Below are positions 57,233 to 64,000 of a stretch of DNA of 64,000 nucleotides, piece by piece (position 1 is the first letter of the stretch; the number at the start of each line of letters is the position of its first letter). The position numbers were made by a program, and so were the translations under genes. The DNA is from Flavobacterium soyae (GTDB lineage Bacteria; Bacteroidota; Bacteroidia; Flavobacteriales; Flavobacteriaceae), in the NCBI RefSeq assembly GCF_021245985.1, contig NZ_JAJQXA010000003.1, positions 372,001 through 436,000 of the forward strand, written 5' to 3'. Under the pieces are notes generated by a model. That model was not told the DNA's origin, made no database searches, and was given only the letters and a program-made list of their open reading frames with translations.

Positions 57233-58660
57233 TTAGCAATCTGCCATGTTTACCGCAATGGCAAGCCCGCCTTCTGAGGTTTCTTTGTATTTAGAATTCA
57301 TGTCTTTTGCCGTTTGCCACATGGTATCTATTACTTTATCTAAAGGCACTTTAGCATTTTTAGAATCGGTTTCAAGAGCCAGTTCAGCAGCATTTATGGC
57401 TTTGATGGCGCCCATTGTGTTTCGCTCTATACACGGAATCTGAACTAAACCGCCAATTGGGTCGCAGGTTAAACCAAGATGATGTTCCATTGCAATTTCG
57501 GCAGCCATTAAAACCTGAGCCGGAGTACCGCCCATTAATTCACAAAGAGCCGCTGCCGCCATCGATGACGAAACGCCAATCTCTGCCTGACAACCGCCCA
57601 TTGCAGCAGAAATTGTAGAACCTTTTTTAAAGATACTTCCAATTTCGCCGGCAACCATCAAAAATTGTTTGATCTCTTTTTCGCCTGCACCATGGTTTTC
57701 AATAACCATATAATACATTAAAACTGCCGGAATAACGCCCGCACTTCCGTTTGTTGGAGCTGTAACGACACGGCCTAACGAAGCATTTACTTCATTTACA
57801 GCCAATGCAAAACAACTTACCCATTTTAGAATCTGACGAAATTTAACCTCCGTTTTTCTAATTTCTTCCAGCCACGACTGCGGATCAGTATAATTAGAAA
57901 GACCAATTAGATTTTGATGCATATCAAAAGCGCGTCGGCGAACATGTAATCCGCCAGGAAGAATTCCTTCAGAATGACAGCCAATGTACATGCATTCGAG
58001 CATTGTATTCCAAATACGCATTAATTCTGAATGAATTACTTCTTCAGAACGCATTGATTTTTCGTTTTCGTAAACAATCTCAGAAATCGATTTGTTTTCA
58101 GAAACCGTATAATTTAAAAGCTCAACCGCATTTTGAATCGGAAACGGGAAAGCACATTTTATAACTTCTTTAATTTTGGCATTTTCACGTTCTTCTTTTA
58201 CCACAAATCCGCCGCCAATAGAATAAAAGATAGATTCGTATTCAGAATCGTCATTTTTATAAGCCGTAAATTTTAACCCATTTGCATGGAAAGGAAGAAA
58301 ATCTTTATTGAAAACAATATCCTGAAGAAAATAAAATGGGATTTTATATTCATTTGCGAGATTGATCTCGTTTGTATCTTCAATAGTTTTAACGATTCCG
58401 GCAATATTTTCAACCGGAATATATTCAGGATCCTGACCGCTTAGGCCAAGCATAACAGACAGATCGGTAGCATGACCTTTTCCTGTCAGGGAAAGAGATC
58501 CATACAAATCGACTTTTACACGTTTAACCTGATCTAAAATCGATTCATTTTTTAACTCTTCTAAAAAACGTTCGGCGGCTCTCCACGGACCTAAAGTATG
58601 TGAGCTAGAAGGGCCAACGCCAATTTTAAGCATATCAAAAACAGAGATACATTCTTCCAT
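57233..58660 (-). CDS. sdaA: L-serine ammonia-lyase (iron-sulfur, single chain)
   Basis: Converts L-serine to pyruvate and ammonia with a [4Fe-4S] cluster, 475 residues with fused beta and alpha domains. Signatures: [20 protein letters not shown] at residues 5-24, [26 protein letters not shown] and [18 protein letters not shown], which carry the cluster cysteines. Length and order match the single-chain SdaA/SdaB type. Monocistronic by spacing. Confidence 0.95.
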   Translation of the reverse strand: MEECISVFDMLKIGVGPSSSHTLGPWRAAERFLEELKNESILDQVKRVKVDLYGSLSLTGKGHATDLSVMLGLSGQDPEYIPVENIAGIVKTIEDTNEINLANEYKIPFYFLQDIVFNKDFLPFHANGLKFTAYKNDDSEYESIFYSIGGGFVVKEERENAKIKEVIKCAFPFPIQNAVELLNYTVSENKSISEIVYENEKSMRSEEVIHSELMRIWNTMLECMYIGCHSEGILPGGLHVRRRAFDMHQNLIGLSNYTDPQSWLEEIRKTEVKFRQILKWVSCFALAVNEVNASLGRVVTAPTNGSAGVIPAVLMYYMVIENHGAGEKEIKQFLMVAGEIGSIFKKGSTISAAMGGCQAEIGVSSSMAAAALCELMGGTPAQVLMAAEIAMEHHLGLTCDPIGGLVQIPCIERNTMGAIKAINAAELALETDSKNAKVPLDKVIDTMWQTAKDMNSKYKETSEGGLAIAVNMADC

Positions 58661-58980
58661 TGTTCAATTTTTGTTAAGACAAAGATAATTGAATAATGCA
58701 ATGAAGGATTAATTTTGAATGTTAATCTTGCGTATTTGTTAAAAAAGATATTAAATTTTATTAATTCGGCAACGAAATAAATTTAATATCTTAATATGGG
58801 GTTTTCATAAAAAAGTTAATCTTTTTTCGGTATTTTTGTAAAGATGCAACTATCAAAATCTGCTGTTTCTTTTAATTGCCCAAAATTGAAAATTAACCGA
58901 AACTTTAGATGATTTCGTTTTAATTCTACCAATGTCTTTTTACGAAAATTTAGAATACCATAAAAAGATAAAATTATATT
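58661..58980. other. Intergenic region between sdaA and the antiporter
   Basis: These 320 bases are AT-rich with no recognised gene or repeat. TATTTTTG at 58831-58838 fits the -7 consensus TAnnTTTG and could start the antiporter transcript with a leader of about 140 bases. Confidence 0.45.
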
Positions 58981-61128
58981 ATGATAGAATTTTTCAAGCA
59001 TTTTTTACACGAATTTGAATTACCTCTCAGCAACCCAGTATTGATTTTCTCTTTAATACTTTTTATTATTCTGCTGTCGCCCATTTTACTTAAAAAAATA
59101 AATATTCCAGGAATTATTGGTTTGATTATTTCGGGAGTTATTATTGGACCGCACGGACTTAATATTCTGGCTAAAAACTCTGCGGTTGATTTATTTTCGA
59201 CAATCGGGCTTTTGTATATTATGTTTATTGCGGGTTTGGAATTGGATATGAACGAGTTTAAAGCGAACCGAAACAAGAGTTTATTATTCGGATTTTTTAC
59301 GTTTATCCTGCCGCTTTCGATAGGTTTTCCGGTTTGTTTTTATTTATTGCAATACGATTTCAATGCTAGTTTTTTAACCGCGAGTATGTTTGCGACTCAT
59401 ACTTTAGTAGCGTATCCAATTGTGAGCAAACTCGGAATTGCAAAAAATCAGGCTGTTGCCATTACCGTTGGCGGAACTATTTTGACAGATACAGCCGTTT
59501 TGATTATTCTGGCCGTAATTATGGGAAGCAGTCAGGGAAGTTTAAATCAGGCTTTTTGGATTAAATTGGGGGTTTCATTGGCAATTTTCTCTGCCATTAT
59601 GTTTTTATTGATTCCGAGAATTGCCAAATGGTTTTTCAAAAAACTGGAAAGTGAAAAACACGCCCATTATATTTTTGTTCTTTCTGTAGTTTTCTTTGCC
59701 GCCTTTTTGGCAGAAGCGGCAGGAGTAGAGCCTATTATTGGCGCTTTCGTTGCCGGTTTAGCATTAAACCCTTTAATTCCGCAGTCATCGGCTTTAATGA
59801 ACCGAATTGAATTTATAGGAAACTCATTATTTATTCCGTTTTTCCTGATTTCTGTTGGAATGCTGGTTGATATAAGCGTGATTTTAAGCGGACCAACTGC
59901 TTTAATTGTTGCCGGAACTTTGAGTGTTGTGGCTATTTTTGGAAAATGGATTGCAGCTTTTTTTACACAAGTCGTTTTTAAATACAGCAAAACCGAAAGA
60001 CAGCTTATTTTTGGTTTGAGCAGTGCGCACGCCGCTGCAACTCTTGCCGTAATTTTAGTGGGTTTTAAAGCTAAAATACTGGATGAAAACATCTTAAACG
60101 GAACTATTATTTTAATTCTGATTACTTGTATCGTGGCCTCTTTTGCAACCGAAAAAGCAGCGAAGAAAATAGCCATCTGCGAAGAAGAAATTTCGCATAC
60201 AAACACAGATAAAGATCAAATTTTAGACGAGCATATTTTAATTCCATTAGCAAAAACTTCTGCCGCAGCGAGTCTGCTGGATTTTGCCCTTTTAATAAAA
60301 GATAAGAAATCGTCGAATCCTGTAACGCTTTTAACGATTGTGCCAAATAACGATCAGGCTGAAAAGAACATTTTAAAATATCGAAAAGCGGTTGATAAAT
60401 TTGTAATCCAAGGTTCGGCATCTGAAGTAAAAATAAATACAATTGCAAGAATCGACCATAATCCGGCGAGTGGAATTGCGAGAACTTCTAAAGAAATAAT
60501 GTCAGATATTGTGATTGTAGGCTGGCCAAAGAAAACAGGTTTCCTGGATAAAATTTTTGGAGAAAATGTAGATTCAATCATAAACAATGTCGATAAAAGT
60601 TTGTTTATCAGCAGGTTTCAAAAAACGTTTATCGAAGATAAAAGATTGGTATTTATCTGCCCGCCGTTTTCAGAAAGAGGAATTGGATTTCAGCTTTTAT
60701 TGCAGAAAATATGCAGGTTATCACAAGAACTAAGTATTCCGATTGTTGTTTATGCCGAATATAAAACGCATCAAACCATTCAGCAGATTGCTAATAATCT
60801 TCGATTGAATGCTAAATTAGGTTTTAAAAGTGTAATAGAATGGGATGATTTTGAATCGATTTCAGACGAAATTCGTGAAACAGATTTAATTGTTTTCAAT
60901 TTATCCCGAAAAGGTTCGGTTTCGTATCATTCTATTTTTGACAGACTGCCTCAAAAATTCGAAAAATTCTTCAACAATAATAATATCATTCTGGTTTATC
61001 CACAAGACGATCGCAAAATTAGTTCTATGGATGCTTACGAAGATTTTACTGCATCACCGTTAACCAAAAGTTTGGAAGCAATCGAACAAATTGGACGCGG
61101 TTTGGGAAGTATTTTGAAGAAGGGTTAG
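58981..61128 (+). CDS. CPA2-family cation/proton antiporter
   Basis: A 715-residue monovalent cation/proton antiporter of the Kef/GerN type. About 12-13 membrane helices occupy residues 15-400, with PGIIGLIISGVIIGPHGL, MFIAGLELDMNEF and GGTILTDTAVLIILAVIM (the ion-binding Asp region), and the GAFVAGLALNPLIP helix. Residues about 410-715 form a soluble regulatory region of universal-stress-protein-like fold (EHILIPLAKTSAAASLLDFA and a second half). No TrkA-N or NAD-binding motif is present, which separates it from KefC. Confidence 0.88.
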   Translation: MIEFFKHFLHEFELPLSNPVLIFSLILFIILLSPILLKKINIPGIIGLIISGVIIGPHGLNILAKNSAVDLFSTIGLLYIMFIAGLELDMNEFKANRNKSLLFGFFTFILPLSIGFPVCFYLLQYDFNASFLTASMFATHTLVAYPIVSKLGIAKNQAVAITVGGTILTDTAVLIILAVIMGSSQGSLNQAFWIKLGVSLAIFSAIMFLLIPRIAKWFFKKLESEKHAHYIFVLSVVFFAAFLAEAAGVEPIIGAFVAGLALNPLIPQSSALMNRIEFIGNSLFIPFFLISVGMLVDISVILSGPTALIVAGTLSVVAIFGKWIAAFFTQVVFKYSKTERQLIFGLSSAHAAATLAVILVGFKAKILDENILNGTIILILITCIVASFATEKAAKKIAICEEEISHTNTDKDQILDEHILIPLAKTSAAASLLDFALLIKDKKSSNPVTLLTIVPNNDQAEKNILKYRKAVDKFVIQGSASEVKINTIARIDHNPASGIARTSKEIMSDIVIVGWPKKTGFLDKIFGENVDSIINNVDKSLFISRFQKTFIEDKRLVFICPPFSERGIGFQLLLQKICRLSQELSIPIVVYAEYKTHQTIQQIANNLRLNAKLGFKSVIEWDDFESISDEIRETDLIVFNLSRKGSVSYHSIFDRLPQKFEKFFNNNNIILVYPQDDRKISSMDAYEDFTASPLTKSLEAIEQIGRGLGSILKKG

Positions 61129-61152
61129 ATTTAAATAATTATAAGCCATTAA

Positions 61153-61896
61153 ATGATACCAAAGTTTCCGTTAATTGTACTGACATTTTTAACTTTTGCA
61201 GCGACTGCACAAAACAAAATGAAAAAAGCCGAAGAACTTATAGATAAAGCAAATCCGGGCTGGACTCTGGTAGAAGACTGGATTAAAACGGCAACAAATA
61301 AAGTGGAGATTTTACCGGTCGATGCATTAAAGGCAAAAGATGCTTTGTACAAAACTCAGGTTACAACGCGTTCGACAATGGGGGCGGTTATTTTTAATAC
61401 TGGAGGCATTTTAGTTGATGACGGCTGGATTAGAATTTTAGGTTCTGGAAGTTCAAAATTTAATCGTTCGCTGCCTGATTGGAACAAAGGAAAATCATTT
61501 AATGAGTTTGGCGAAACTCCAGCTTTTTTATTAATTGCAGATGATGCAATTGGCGGTTTTTATTTTTTAAATGGAGGAGGATTAGGAACTGACGCAGGGA
61601 AAATTTATTATTTTTCTCCTGATAATCTGGAGTTTGAACCGCTAGATATTACGTATTCTGAGTTTTTAGGATTTTGTTTTAGTAATGATTTAGATAAGTT
61701 TTATGAAGGCAACAGATGGAAGGACTGGAGAACAGAAGTTTCTAAATTAAAAGGCGATGAAGTATTCAATTTTTATCCGTTTTTATGGACAGCCGAAGGA
61801 AGTGATATCAATAAAAATACACGAAAAATAATTCCGGTTCAGGAACAGTACAGTTTGAATTTAGATTTACGAAAGCAGCTTGGGTTTGATAAATAA
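61153..61896 (+). CDS. DUF2625-family exported protein
   Basis: A 247-residue protein with signal peptide MIPKFPLIVLTFLTFAATA, cleaved before QNKMKK. The body matches DUF2625 (LVEDWIKTATNKVEILPV, GWIRILGSGSSKFNRSL, GGFYFLNGGGLGTDAGKIYYFSPD). The family has no known function; members are also found as cytoplasmic proteins elsewhere. It lies 24 bases after the antiporter gene on the same strand and 18 bases before a VOC gene, so the three may be co-transcribed. Confidence 0.8.
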   Translation: MIPKFPLIVLTFLTFAATAQNKMKKAEELIDKANPGWTLVEDWIKTATNKVEILPVDALKAKDALYKTQVTTRSTMGAVIFNTGGILVDDGWIRILGSGSSKFNRSLPDWNKGKSFNEFGETPAFLLIADDAIGGFYFLNGGGLGTDAGKIYYFSPDNLEFEPLDITYSEFLGFCFSNDLDKFYEGNRWKDWRTEVSKLKGDEVFNFYPFLWTAEGSDINKNTRKIIPVQEQYSLNLDLRKQLGFDK

Positions 61897-61914
61897 TTTC
61901 AAGAAACAATAAAG

Positions 61915-62277
61915 ATGAATCATAATATAAAATCAATCCGGCCATTTATTGGAGCAAAAAACTTTGAAGTTTCAAGAAGTTTTTATCGCGATTTAGGATT
62001 TGAAGAAATAGTTTTAGAATCTAATTTTTCGGTTTTTAAATCAGGAGAAACTGCCTTTTATCTACAAGATTATTACGATAAAAATTGGATTGAAAACACA
62101 ATGATTTTTCTTGAAGTAGATGATGCTGATCGTTATTATAAGGAACTTTTAGCTTTAAACTTAACTGAAAAATATGGCGTAAAACTAACACCAACACGCC
62201 ATTTAGATTGGGGAAGTGAATGTTTTCTGCACGATCCATCTGGGGTTTTATGGCATTTTGGAACTTTTAAAAAATAA
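61915..62277 (+). CDS. VOC-family (glyoxalase/bleomycin-resistance fold) protein
   Basis: A 120-residue protein with two beta-alpha-beta-beta-beta units: IRPFIGAKNFEVSRSFYRDL at the N-terminus and WGSECFLHDPSGVLWHFG at the C-terminus. Only some of the usual metal ligands are present, so catalytic activity is uncertain; it could be a binding protein. It is the last gene of the antiporter group. Confidence 0.83.
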   Translation: MNHNIKSIRPFIGAKNFEVSRSFYRDLGFEEIVLESNFSVFKSGETAFYLQDYYDKNWIENTMIFLEVDDADRYYKELLALNLTEKYGVKLTPTRHLDWGSECFLHDPSGVLWHFGTFKK

Positions 62278-62282
62278 GTTTG

Positions 62283-62347
62283 CCACGAATTTCACTAATT
62301 TTCACTAATTTTTATTTTTAATTCGTGGAAATTAGTGAAATTCGTGG
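62283..62347. repeat. CCACGAATTTCACTAATT palindromic repeat
   Basis: CCACGAATTTCACTAATTTT and its complement ending GTGAAATTCGTGG (62347) form a long hairpin between two convergent genes and may double as a terminator. Confidence 0.78.
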
Positions 62348-62351
62348 TTAT

Positions 62352-63035
62352 TTAATTTATTAGAAAATCTTCTAAGTGAATTGTGTTTTCTGCTCTCTGA
62401 TACCAATCATTAAAAACTAATTCCAGTTTATCGGCTGTGAATTCTCCAAAAGTATAATCCCGAAATTGCTCAACAGCTTCAATTAATTCCTTAGGATTTT
62501 GAAGTTCTTCTGTAAAACGCATTACCGTTGAATGTGCTGTAGAAATAGAATATCGGCTGTCGATACTTTGTTCTAAAGTTGAATTTCTAAAATTCTCCCG
62601 AAGTTTATTTCTTAAATTATTCAAAGTTTCACCTGAAGGAAATCCCTGAATCATTATTGCAGAATTTGATGCCGTAACGCCGCGAAATTCGATTTTGATT
62701 TCGCCCAAATCAGCTAAACTATTTTGGATTATGTTAATATAATCTTCAACATTAATTTTATCTAAACTAAAACTTTCATAACAGGAAATTATCGACATTA
62801 CCGTAATATGAATATCAGAATCAGGATAATAATATTGGTTAGGTTCAACAGCTTTTAATTCTTTTAAAAACAACTGAATATTGGTTTTTATTTTTTCGCT
62901 TGGGCGGAGGAGAAACGTAATGCCAAAGCGGGAATCTGAACGATTATTTATTTTGGAATCTAAACTGTAATTTCTGTTTAAAATAGCTTCAGAAGAAGTT
63001 TTATAAAGTTGATTGTAATGTTCTGCTAAACTCAT
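62352..63035 (-). CDS. 2H phosphoesterase-superfamily protein (2'-5' RNA ligase-like)
   Basis: A 227-residue protein with two HxTx-type motifs, DIHITVM (near residue 97) and AHSTVMRF (near residue 170), which define the 2H phosphoesterase fold of LigT/ThpR 2'-5' RNA ligases and cyclic phosphodiesterases. It could open 2',3'-cyclic phosphates on RNA, though it is 29 kb from the RtcB genes. The next gene starts 5 bases upstream, so it is the second gene of a pair. Confidence 0.78.
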   Translation of the reverse strand: MSLAEHYNQLYKTSSEAILNRNYSLDSKINNRSDSRFGITFLLRPSEKIKTNIQLFLKELKAVEPNQYYYPDSDIHITVMSIISCYESFSLDKINVEDYINIIQNSLADLGEIKIEFRGVTASNSAIMIQGFPSGETLNNLRNKLRENFRNSTLEQSIDSRYSISTAHSTVMRFTEELQNPKELIEAVEQFRDYTFGEFTADKLELVFNDWYQRAENTIHLEDFLIN

Positions 63036-63040
63036 TCGGG

Positions 63041-63409
63041 TTATTTCTTTTTCGCTTTTTCCAGATTTTCTTTCACTCTAAACTTTACAATTTTGGTGAT
63101 TAAATCGTACGGCATTTTTTCTTTTAAAGGGAACTGAACGGAACCTTTTCCAGATTTATATTTAGAAAGTTCCGCAGCAAAAGCTTCATGACCGCCTGGC
63201 AAAGCATACAATCCGATATGATTTTTAAATGCAGCAAAATAAACCACGATTCCGTTTTGTTCAAAAGCCGGCATAGAATAACTGATTTTTTCTTTGGCAT
63301 CTGGTGCTGCTTTCTGAATCGTCATTCTAACTTTTTCTAAAATTTCCTGAACGTCATTGGGAAATGCGCCAATGTATTCGTCGATATTTTCGGGTTTTTT
63401 TGTATCCAT
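63041..63409 (-). CDS. DUF1801 / YdhG-like protein
   Basis: A 122-residue protein of the YdhG/frataxin-like fold family. ENIDEYIGAFPNDVQEILEKVR, APDAKEKISYSMPAF and GLYALPGG are characteristic. Some members are reported as iron chaperones, but most are uncharacterised. ATG at 63409 is preferred to one 10 codons upstream. It lies 5 bases before the 2H phosphoesterase gene, so they are likely one operon. Confidence 0.85.
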   Translation of the reverse strand: MDTKKPENIDEYIGAFPNDVQEILEKVRMTIQKAAPDAKEKISYSMPAFEQNGIVVYFAAFKNHIGLYALPGGHEAFAAELSKYKSGKGSVQFPLKEKMPYDLITKIVKFRVKENLEKAKKK

Positions 63410-63429
63410 AAGTTTTATTTTTTTTATTT

Positions 63430-63493
63430 CATGTTTCAAGTTTCAGGCTGTTGTAGAGAACTTGAAACTAAAGAAACCTGAAACCTGAAACTT
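63430..63493. repeat. GTTTCAAGTTTCAGG inverted repeat
   Basis: GTTTCAAGTTTCAGG and the complementary GAAACCTGAAACCTGAAAC surround TTGTAGAGAACTTGAAAC. It is in the same family as 45842-45890 and lies between the DUF1801 and SRPBCC genes. Confidence 0.7.
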
Positions 63494-63494
63494 T

Positions 63495-63962
63495 TTATGC
63501 CAGTCCTTTTGGAAATCTATCTAAAACTAAATTTAGCTGTAATTTATGCTCCAAATATGCTTTTGCTCCAGCTAAAACTAACGTGAAACCTTCGGTAGAA
63601 TTGCGGACTTGGTCGATAATTTTATCTGAATCTCCTTTTAAACCTGAGTTTGTAATGCTTACAAAAGTTTCATTTTCGTTTAACGGGGTAAAAATCCATT
63701 CTACTAAAGTTGTTTCATCAGGATTTCCCCATTCAATAACAATCTTTTTATTTTCCTGTATAACTAATGTTTTAACCGAAAGCGAAAAACCATACATTTC
63801 CCAAGTCCATTCGGTTTTTTGATTTTCTTCTAATCTTCCTGAACCTTTTGTAAACCAAAATTTACTCGTAATTTCCGGATCAATAAAAGCCTGAAAAACT
63901 TCTGAAACAGTTTTTCTAATCAGCATTTCGGCTTTTGCAAATTTGTTGTTTTCTGGTTTCAT
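63495..63962 (-). CDS. SRPBCC (AHSA1/START-like) domain protein
   Basis: A 155-residue ligand-binding-fold protein. EMLIRKTVSEVFQAFIDPEI, TSKFWFTKGSGRL, WEMYGFSLSVKTLVI and VEWIFTPLNENETFVSITNSG match the activator of Hsp90 ATPase homologue 1-like family in bacteria. It probably binds a hydrophobic ligand; no partner is known. Confidence 0.88.
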   Translation of the reverse strand: MKPENNKFAKAEMLIRKTVSEVFQAFIDPEITSKFWFTKGSGRLEENQKTEWTWEMYGFSLSVKTLVIQENKKIVIEWGNPDETTLVEWIFTPLNENETFVSITNSGLKGDSDKIIDQVRNSTEGFTLVLAGAKAYLEHKLQLNLVLDRFPKGLA

Positions 63963-64000
63963 TTTTCAACGTTAGATATTATAAGTTAAATTTGAGAAGT

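Noticed and set aside
58816..59001. 61-residue minus-strand ORF upstream of the antiporter
   Set aside because: It overlaps the antiporter start and a plausible promoter box and has no protein character.
62352..63035. Including the 2H phosphoesterase in the RNA-repair island
   Set aside because: It is 29 kb away, in an operon with a DUF1801 gene, and has no copy of the shared operator. The fold alone is not enough.

Overview
The window is AT-rich chromosomal DNA that reads as a Flavobacterium-type member of the Bacteroidota. The signs are a type IX secretion C-terminal sorting domain, Bacteroidota-only families (DUF4251, LETM1-related biofilm protein), BshB1 of bacillithiol synthesis, TAnnTTTG -7 promoter boxes, genes without Shine-Dalgarno sequences, and many nested palindromic intergenic repeats (GCCACAGATTAAAAGGATT, TTTCACGCAGATT, GTCATTTCGACGAAGGAG). 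No rRNA operon or CRISPR array was seen. Nothing was computed or searched; all calls come from reading the sequence.

Layout. 1-9.2 kb is housekeeping and envelope: oxyR (cut by the window edge) divergent from dps, a SulP transporter with a beta-carbonic anhydrase, a LETM1-related protein, Cu/Zn superoxide dismutase, small exported proteins and a GH18 chitinase. 9.6-16.2 kb is a fatty-acid beta-oxidation operon, marR-fadN-fadA-fadE, with a four-helix-bundle gene flanked by inverted repeats inserted in it. 33.2-64 kb is mostly ordinary chromosome: acyl-CoA ligase, purL, a secreted endonuclease, a beta-helix lipoprotein, menaquinone genes, bshB1, tRNA-His, a zinc peptidase, a large hybrid histidine kinase, aldehyde dehydrogenase, a pseudouridine synthase, panB, serine dehydratase, a K+/H+-type antiporter and small enzymes.

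The unusual part is 16.3-33.0 kb, which I read as an RNA-repair / Ro60 island. In order: a WYL regulator, an HD phosphohydrolase, a Ro60-like TROVE-vWA protein, an array of six small RNAs (20.0-20.67 kb), the RNA ligase RtcB, a TatD nuclease, a Gabija-like defence pair (OLD nuclease plus UvrD helicase) with an XRE regulator, a 2.4-kb stretch full of tRNA-like sequences, then slipin, a calcineurin-like phosphoesterase and a DEDDh exonuclease. The six RNAs share a TGYCGT bulge in a terminal helix and a CTTCG box. Several carry a circularly permuted tRNA module: T-arm, closed acceptor stem, D-arm, with the free ends where the anticodon arm would be. This is the architecture expected of bacterial Y RNAs. 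Two more permuted modules lie in tandem in the 600-base leader region of slipin.

One palindrome (TGCGCAA-N5-TTGCGCA) occurs four times: before the Ro60 gene, before the RNA array, before rtcB and before the slipin leader. Each copy is 13-14 bases upstream of a TTTG box. It ties these units into one predicted regulon, with the WYL protein the nearest candidate regulator.

Other notable features are a 98-bp palindromic element present four times, a 500-bp element with perfect 33-bp terminal inverted repeats, two four-helix-bundle genes each bracketed by private inverted repeats, and three different dispersed repeats captured in frame inside purL.
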